NCBI GenBank assembly: GCA_003167015.1
Contig: PMUF01000339.1
Span: 1 to 11,697, forward strand
DNA from: Chitinophagaceae bacterium
GTDB lineage: Bacteria; Bacteroidota; Bacteroidia; Chitinophagales; Chitinophagaceae
DNA: 11,697 bases
Direction of reading: 5' to 3'
Positions 6,650 through 11,697 of the stretch are shown one piece after another. Under the pieces are notes generated by a model. That model searched no databases. It worked only from the letters and a program-made list of their open reading frames with translations, and was not told the origin of the DNA. The number at the start of each line of letters is the position of its first letter. Within the stretch, counting starts at the first letter, position 1. The translations under genes and the position numbers were made by a program.

Positions 6650-9600
6650 TACCGACGAAAACAAATCAGGCTTCCGATTACAGTACATGGAAGTCTTCAA
6701 CTGGGGCACCTTCGACGAGCACGTCTGGAAAATTATCCCGGGCGGGGAAACCTCGCTCCTCACCGGGGCCAACGGCAGCGGTAAGACCACTTTTGTCGAC
6801 GCATTGCTGACCCTCCTCGTCCCCGAAAAGAAACACCGGTTTTATAACCAGTCTTCCGGCAGCGAAAAAAAGGGCGACCGCACCGAAGAGACTTATGTCA
6901 TGGGCGGTTATGGCGACGTCCACAGCGAAAACGGGCAATCCAACAAGACGCTCTATCTCAGGGAAAACAAAGACCAGGCCTATAGCATCCTGCTGGCGAA
7001 CTTCTCCAATGAAACGGATCAGGCCGTGACGCTTTTCCAGGTCCGATGGTTCAGCGGGAATGACATGCGCCGCATCTTCGCCATCGCGCACAAGCCACTG
7101 CACATCGAGGACGATTTCAAACCCTTCGATCTCGGCGGCAACTGGCGCAGACGCATCGACCAGCAATACAATAAAGGCAGCCGCAAACAAGTAGAATGGT
7201 TCGATGCCGCCAGCCGCTATGCGCAAAGACTGGTGGAAGTATTAGGCATGCAGAGCATGCAGGCGCTCAGCCTTTTTATCCAGACGATGGGCATCAAAGT
7301 ACTGGGCGATCTCAACGAGTTCATCCGCACCAATATGCTGGAGCCCCGGAACATGGAACAGGAATTCCAGGAGCTGAAGCGACATCTGTCCACCCTAACC
7401 GAGGCCCAGCGGAATATCGAAAAAACCGAAGCCCAGATCCGGCTGCTCGTGCCGCTGCAGCAACATGTTCAGGCATTTGCAGCGCTCTCGGCCAAGAGCA
7501 ACGATGCCCGCACCGACCTGACCACCGCCAGGATCTGGAAGAACTATACCAAATACCATCTCCTCGATGAAGACATCCGGCAACAGGAAAAAGAGTTAGC
7601 TCTTTTGCAACGCGGAACAGAACAAGCCGGGCAAAAGATCGCCGACCTGCGCGAAGAAGAAAGGCAAATCCTCAATCAGCTGGAACAAAACAAAGCGGGG
7701 CAGCGACTGCAGCAGCTGCAAAAAGAAATCGATCAGCTCGGGACGCAGGCGAAGGCCGCAGAACAGGGCCTGAAAAAATTCGCTGACTGGTGCTCGCACA
7801 TCCACCTGGAAGAGACCAGCCCCGCCGACGAAGCAGCTTACCAGCGGATCAAAAAAGAAGCCGCGCGGACGGATAAAAAACTGGCGACAGAAATTCGCAA
7901 TAATGATGAAGACCGCTACGCTGCTCAGGACAGGCAAAAAAAGGCCGCGCAGGAAAAAGAGATCCTCGAATCGGAGCTCAACGTACTGCTGCAAAGCAAA
8001 AATAACATCCCTGCCCACCTGATCCGGCTTCGCCGGGATATCTGTCTGGAACTAAAACTCGAAGAACAGGATCTGCCTTTCGCCGGCGAACTGATGCAGG
8101 TCCGGGCCGATGAGCTGGACTGGCAGCCGGCCCTGGAAAAGCTGCTGAGACCCTTTGCCATGAGAATGTTGGTGCCGGATAAACAGTATAAAAAGGTCAA
8201 TCGCTATGTCAACCAGACCAACCTGAAAGGCCGCCTGGTCTATAACCTCGTCAAGGATACCGCTCTCCGGCAGCATGCTGATCCGGGTACCGTCTGGCAT
8301 AAGATGGAATTCCTCGATGAACATCTCCTTAGTGGCTGGGTCAGCCAGCAGCTCATTCAGCAATATAATTTCAGCTGTGTGGATAACGAACGGCTGATGG
8401 AACGCTATGATAAAGCCATCACCCTGCAGGGGCTCGTGAAGAGCAGGGACCGGCATGAAAAAGACGACCGGCCGGAAAACAATGACCCCAGCCGGTATGT
8501 GATGGGTTGGAATAATGAAAAAAAGAAGGCCGCCCTGCAACTCCGCCGGTCGCAGCTGCTGAATGAACAGGAACAGGCGACGGAGGCCCTGGAAAGGACC
8601 GAACGACGAAACTCCCGGCTGCAGGAGCAGGTCTTTGCCGTCAGGAATATCCTTGCCCACCCCGATTTCACCAGCATCGATGTCCCGGCTATCCACCAGG
8701 CCATCCACCATTTGGAACAACAGGCTGCCAAACTGAAGAAGGGCAGCGACCAACTGAAGGCTTTGACACAGCAGCTGGAAGAGCTTCGCAAAAACCTGGC
8801 AGGCAGTGAAAATGAAAAAGGGGAACAGGAACGACAGGTTCACCATATCGAATTCGATCTCCGGCATAAGGAAAGCCAGCGTGACCAGCTCATCGTCTTC
8901 GTCAAAGACCTCGGGGAAACGGATAAAGACATGCTGCTGCAATTTCAACAAAAGAGAGGGATGGAGCTCTCCGCAGAGACCCTTACCCTCGAAAATATCG
9001 AACCCCTTTTCAGCCGGTTGATGGAGGCCTCGGAAGCCGCGGCAAAACAATTCGAAGAGGAGGCCCAAAAAGAAGGGCGTGAGCTCGACCGCGCCATTAC
9101 CAGGATCAAGAGCCCCTCAATGGACATCCTGCAACGCTTCACCGACTGGGCGGCAGATATCCAACGGCTGCCCACCGAACGTGAGTTCGCCGGCGAATAC
9201 CTGGAATGGCTCGAGAAACTACAGACCGAAAACCTGCCGAAATATAAAAAGGATTTTGAACGGCTGCTGCACGATACCGCCGTCATCAAAATGGGGGTGC
9301 TGAACGAAGAGCTCGAAAGCTGGGAACGGAAGATAAAAAATAGCATCGCCAGCCTCAACCAGGCCTTGAGCGGCATCAACTTCAACAGGCTGCCCGACAC
9401 TTACATCCAGCTCAGCTGCCGCCCGGTCGCAGATACCGCTATCAGGGAATTCCGGCACCGTTTGCTGAATGCTCTTCCGCAGGCCGCCGACTGGCAGCAA
9501 AGCAGCTTCGAAGACAAAGCCCGGCATTTCAACCAGCACGTACAATCTTTCATCGACACCCTGGATGAGAGCGAATCCTATCGATCCCGTGTCCTCGACG

Positions 9601-10025
9601 TGCGCAACTGGTTCGAGTTCTGGGCGGACGAAAAATTCAGGCAGACCCACGAGCTTAAAAAGACCTACCGGCAAATGGGGCAGCTCTCCGGCGGCGAAAA
9701 AGCCCAGTTGACCTATACCATCCTTTGCAGCGCCATCGCCTACCAGTTCGGCATCACCCGGGAAGGTCTGAATCCGAAAAGCTTCCGCTTCATTGCTGTG
9801 GATGAGAGCTTTAGTAACCAGGACGAGGAAAAAGCGACCTACCTGATGGAGCTGTGCAAACAACTGCACCTCCAGCTGCTGGTCGTCACACCCAGCGATA
9901 AGATCCAGATCGTCGAGAATTTCATCGCCCATGTACACCTCGTTCAGCGGGTGAGTAACCGGCATAGTATCCTCTTCAACATGACCAAAAAGGAACTAAA
10001 GGAAAAGAGAGAACTAATGATTTAG
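6630..10025 (+). CDS. jetC: Wadjet subunit JetC (SMC/MukB-like ATPase)
   Basis: JetC is the SMC ATPase that drives loop extrusion on DNA. From the ATG at 6630 it has 1131 residues, usual for type I Wadjet. The N-terminal head starts FRLQYMEVFNWGTFDEHVW and has Walker A GANGSGKT (residues 46-53, Lys52). A first coiled coil spans about 242-455. A conserved hinge block runs from IPAHLIRLRRDICLEL (from 460) through LPFAGELMQVRADELDW to LKGRLVYNLVKD (ending 543). A second coiled coil spans roughly 626-912. The C-terminal head carries the signature LSGGE (1019-1023) and Walker B FIAVDES (Asp1058, Glu1059) followed by SNQDEE. All ATPase motifs are intact, so the motor should work. The frame also runs open from an ATG at 6531 inside jetB, but 6630 fits the family start. 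The expected jetD gene does not follow. Confidence 0.94.
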   Translation: MQLGVFSTDENKSGFRLQYMEVFNWGTFDEHVWKIIPGGETSLLTGANGSGKTTFVDALLTLLVPEKKHRFYNQSSGSEKKGDRTEETYVMGGYGDVHSENGQSNKTLYLRENKDQAYSILLANFSNETDQAVTLFQVRWFSGNDMRRIFAIAHKPLHIEDDFKPFDLGGNWRRRIDQQYNKGSRKQVEWFDAASRYAQRLVEVLGMQSMQALSLFIQTMGIKVLGDLNEFIRTNMLEPRNMEQEFQELKRHLSTLTEAQRNIEKTEAQIRLLVPLQQHVQAFAALSAKSNDARTDLTTARIWKNYTKYHLLDEDIRQQEKELALLQRGTEQAGQKIADLREEERQILNQLEQNKAGQRLQQLQKEIDQLGTQAKAAEQGLKKFADWCSHIHLEETSPADEAAYQRIKKEAARTDKKLATEIRNNDEDRYAAQDRQKKAAQEKEILESELNVLLQSKNNIPAHLIRLRRDICLELKLEEQDLPFAGELMQVRADELDWQPALEKLLRPFAMRMLVPDKQYKKVNRYVNQTNLKGRLVYNLVKDTALRQHADPGTVWHKMEFLDEHLLSGWVSQQLIQQYNFSCVDNERLMERYDKAITLQGLVKSRDRHEKDDRPENNDPSRYVMGWNNEKKKAALQLRRSQLLNEQEQATEALERTERRNSRLQEQVFAVRNILAHPDFTSIDVPAIHQAIHHLEQQAAKLKKGSDQLKALTQQLEELRKNLAGSENEKGEQERQVHHIEFDLRHKESQRDQLIVFVKDLGETDKDMLLQFQQKRGMELSAETLTLENIEPLFSRLMEASEAAAKQFEEEAQKEGRELDRAITRIKSPSMDILQRFTDWAADIQRLPTEREFAGEYLEWLEKLQTENLPKYKKDFERLLHDTAVIKMGVLNEELESWERKIKNSIASLNQALSGINFNRLPDTYIQLSCRPVADTAIREFRHRLLNALPQAADWQQSSFEDKARHFNQHVQSFIDTLDESESYRSRVLDVRNWFEFWADEKFRQTHELKKTYRQMGQLSGGEKAQLTYTILCSAIAYQFGITREGLNPKSFRFIAVDESFSNQDEEKATYLMELCKQLHLQLLVVTPSDKIQIVENFIAHVHLVQRVSNRHSILFNMTKKELKEKRELMI

Positions 10026-10117
10026 CAATCAAGTGAATAGGCGCCTGTCTTGCATAAGGGCCGTTTTTAGATTGTTAATGCCTTCACACGCAGCGCGATT
10101 TTCTCTACTTTTAGCGC

Positions 10118-10831
10118 ATGAAGCTCCAAGGGTTTATGCTTGTCATACTGCTAGCCGCCAGCGGGTCAGTTTATTCTCAAACCCCCGGCGACACTACTTT
10201 TTCCCTGTTCGTCAACAGCAGCCTGAGTTTCACCCATGCCAGCGACCCTCATATCAACCATTGGCTGGAAGAATACGGGTATCCTACAGAACCCCACGTC
10301 CCCACCAGCCTGAACTTCGAGGCCGCGGCCATTCCCGCCGATTCAAGGGTGATGTACGCCATCCGGTTATCCACCATTACCTCCGGTAATGATCTCACCT
10401 CTTTTACCCTGTCAGCCGGCGCCTATGCTGCCGTGGTCAAAACGCGGAGCCTGCTGGTATTGGTCGGCGGCGCACTGGGATATCACGCCGACATCATTAC
10501 GCTGAACGGTAAACTGCCCGCCGCATACGAACAACTCGCCGCCCAATACGATGTCTCTTCTCTGGCGCTCCGCAGGAGCGGCCTCTACATGGAGCCCGCC
10601 GCCAGGATCGTCTGGTACCCGGTTCACATCGGCTTCGTCCAGATCGGCATCTTCGGTGGCCTCGGGTATGATGTAGACCTCAATTCCCAATGGAGGCTCG
10701 GCTACTACAGCGATGTGCATGGTAAAGACGATGATTTCAAGAAGTTGAAAAAGCCCAGCGATCAGCAAAAGGTCAGCGAACATGGCTTCTCTCTCAGCGC
10801 CGGCCTCAGTGTCCGGTTTAACCTCAACTAA
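10118..10831 (+). CDS. Secreted protein, probable small outer-membrane beta-barrel
   Basis: The 237-residue product has a signal peptide (MKLQGFMLVILLAASGSVYSQ, cleavage expected around residue 20). The mature part has alternating hydrophobic/polar strands: SFTLSAGAYAAVV, LLVLVGGALGYHAD, VGYVQ-type strands around HIGFVQIGIFGGLGYDVD, and a closing FSLSAGLSVRFNLN that resembles the terminal strand of outer-membrane barrels. No enzymatic motif was recognised, and the family cannot be named. It starts 92 bases after jetC. That gap holds no clear terminator or promoter, so read-through from the jet operon is possible, but the protein shows no similarity to JetD and is not expected to be part of the defence system. 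Confidence 0.65.
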   Translation: MKLQGFMLVILLAASGSVYSQTPGDTTFSLFVNSSLSFTHASDPHINHWLEEYGYPTEPHVPTSLNFEAAAIPADSRVMYAIRLSTITSGNDLTSFTLSAGAYAAVVKTRSLLVLVGGALGYHADIITLNGKLPAAYEQLAAQYDVSSLALRRSGLYMEPAARIVWYPVHIGFVQIGIFGGLGYDVDLNSQWRLGYYSDVHGKDDDFKKLKKPSDQQKVSEHGFSLSAGLSVRFNLN

Positions 10832-11697
10832 GACCGGCTGATCAGCACCGGATTGCTTTCATGCGAACCATCAGGGGAGATCACGGTGATGATATAAAGG
10901 CCCGAGGCTAAATTTTGAACGGGAAGGGTCACTATCGTACCCGCACCGCCCGTGGCTTGCTTCTCAGCAAGACGTTGACCGGCAGCGCTGGTCAACAAGA
11001 CCGTCACCACAGAAGGGGTATTCCCGCCAAGAGAGACATTGACATAATTCGTGGCCGGGTTGGGGAACACGCTGATCTGCGCAAGGGTCGTCGTGCGAAC
11101 GACTACGACAGTCGAATAAACATAGCTGTTATCAAGGTTGACCTCCGTCAGACGGTAGAAATTCGTTCCGGATAAGGGCTGCTCATCCACATAGGTATAG
11201 GCCGTTTCTACCTCGCTGTTACCCTTCGCTTCAACGGTACCGATGTCGCTCCACGTCTCTCCGTCAGCACTACGCTGGATGATAAAATGACTGAAGTTCA
11301 CTTCCTCCTGGGTACTCCAATCGAGGGTCACGCAGTGGTCATTGTTCAGCATCGCGGAAAAACCGGTCAACACGATCGGCAGGGTAACCCCCGGCACTAC
11401 GCCCGCGGCACTCAGCGTGGCAGGACCATATACCGAAGGATTCGAACAGCTGTGCGTATACCCGTTGCCGCAATTGATAGCGACACCGGAACTTGCGTAG
11501 GATTTTGTGGAAGCGCTGGATGTGGCTGCATAATTATAATCCGACCAGTTATAATACACACTATTCTGGTTGGCCAGGGCAACGGTAGATTTATCATAGA
11601 GATTCAGGGTAGGTCCGCTGACCGTAAAAATGGCCTTGGTGTTGGTCTTCGCGTCGCCGATGACGATCTGGCTGGAATTGGACAGATCGATCGTCGT
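10828..11697 (-). CDS. T9SS-sorted extracellular protein, C-terminal part
   Basis: The - strand frame is open from the stop at 10828 to the window edge, so the N-terminus is missing; 289 residues are visible. The first ~100 look like a Ser/Thr/Asn-rich repetitive beta region (DAKTNTKAIFTVSG, two cysteines in INCGNGYTHSC), perhaps part of a beta-helix adhesin or polysaccharide-acting protein. Next comes a fibronectin III-like domain (LTGFSAMLNNDHCVTLDWS to YVYSTVVVVR, about residues 110-200). The last ~80 residues are a type A sorting domain: ISVFPNPATNYVNVSLGG, then LASGLYIITV. This domain directs export across the outer membrane by the type IX system found in Bacteroidota. The in-frame GTG at 11559 would give a 243-residue product but has no signal peptide, so it is internal. 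Its stop overlaps that of the convergent gene. Confidence 0.88.
   Translation of the reverse strand, partial: TTIDLSNSSQIVIGDAKTNTKAIFTVSGPTLNLYDKSTVALANQNSVYYNWSDYNYAATSSASTKSYASSGVAINCGNGYTHSCSNPSVYGPATLSAAGVVPGVTLPIVLTGFSAMLNNDHCVTLDWSTQEEVNFSHFIIQRSADGETWSDIGTVEAKGNSEVETAYTYVDEQPLSGTNFYRLTEVNLDNSYVYSTVVVVRTTTLAQISVFPNPATNYVNVSLGGNTPSVVTVLLTSAAGQRLAEKQATGGAGTIVTLPVQNLASGLYIITVISPDGSHESNPVLISRS

Noticed and set aside
10026..10117. Promoter or terminator after jetC
   Set aside because: TACTTTTA (10106-10113) resembles the Bacteroidota -7 element (TAnnTTTG) but lies only four bases before the ATG and lacks a -33 TTG at the right distance; no hairpin with a T-run is visible.
10118..10831. Divergent JetD or other fourth Wadjet subunit
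   Set aside because: The protein has a signal peptide and beta-barrel-like strands, is much too short for JetD, and has no Toprim or winged-helix nuclease motifs.

Overview
The window looks like chromosomal DNA of a Bacteroidota bacterium, probably a GC-rich member of the Chitinophagaceae. Four things point that way: a C-terminal type IX secretion (T9SS) type A sorting domain, a periplasmic GH20 hexosaminidase, a short GreA-like protein of a kind typical of this phylum, and start codons without clear Shine-Dalgarno sequences. The family assignment is inference. No tRNA, rRNA, transposase, integrase or CRISPR array is visible.

Left part (1-3635, all + strand): the end of a YhcH/YjgK/YiaL sugar-metabolism protein overlaps by one base a GreA/GreB-like small protein. 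After an 83-base gap come a secreted GH20 beta-N-acetylhexosaminidase and, one base later, a class I SAM-dependent methyltransferase. Next, on the - strand, is a small tyrosine-rich lipoprotein (3728-4045).

Middle (4046-10025): a 188-base divergent intergenic region carries four copies of GTTAT at exact 11-base spacing, a likely operator. It is followed by a small Cro/C1-type helix-turn-helix protein and then three tightly packed genes encoding the SMC-type complex of a Wadjet (type I-like) anti-plasmid system: JetA (DUF3375, kleisin), JetB (DUF4194, KITE) and JetC (SMC ATPase with intact Walker A, signature and Walker B motifs). By homology these form a MukBEF-like DNA loop extruder. The fourth subunit, JetD (DUF3322/DUF2220, Toprim nuclease), is in neither flank within the window. 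The result is a complete-looking JetABC motor without its usual nuclease, which is the most notable feature here.

Right part (10118-11697): a secreted protein resembling a small outer-membrane beta-barrel converges on the C-terminal 289 residues of a T9SS-sorted extracellular protein that runs off the window edge. Their stop codons overlap by four bases. No gene-free stretch exceeds 300 bases; the longest is the 188-base region with the GTTAT array.
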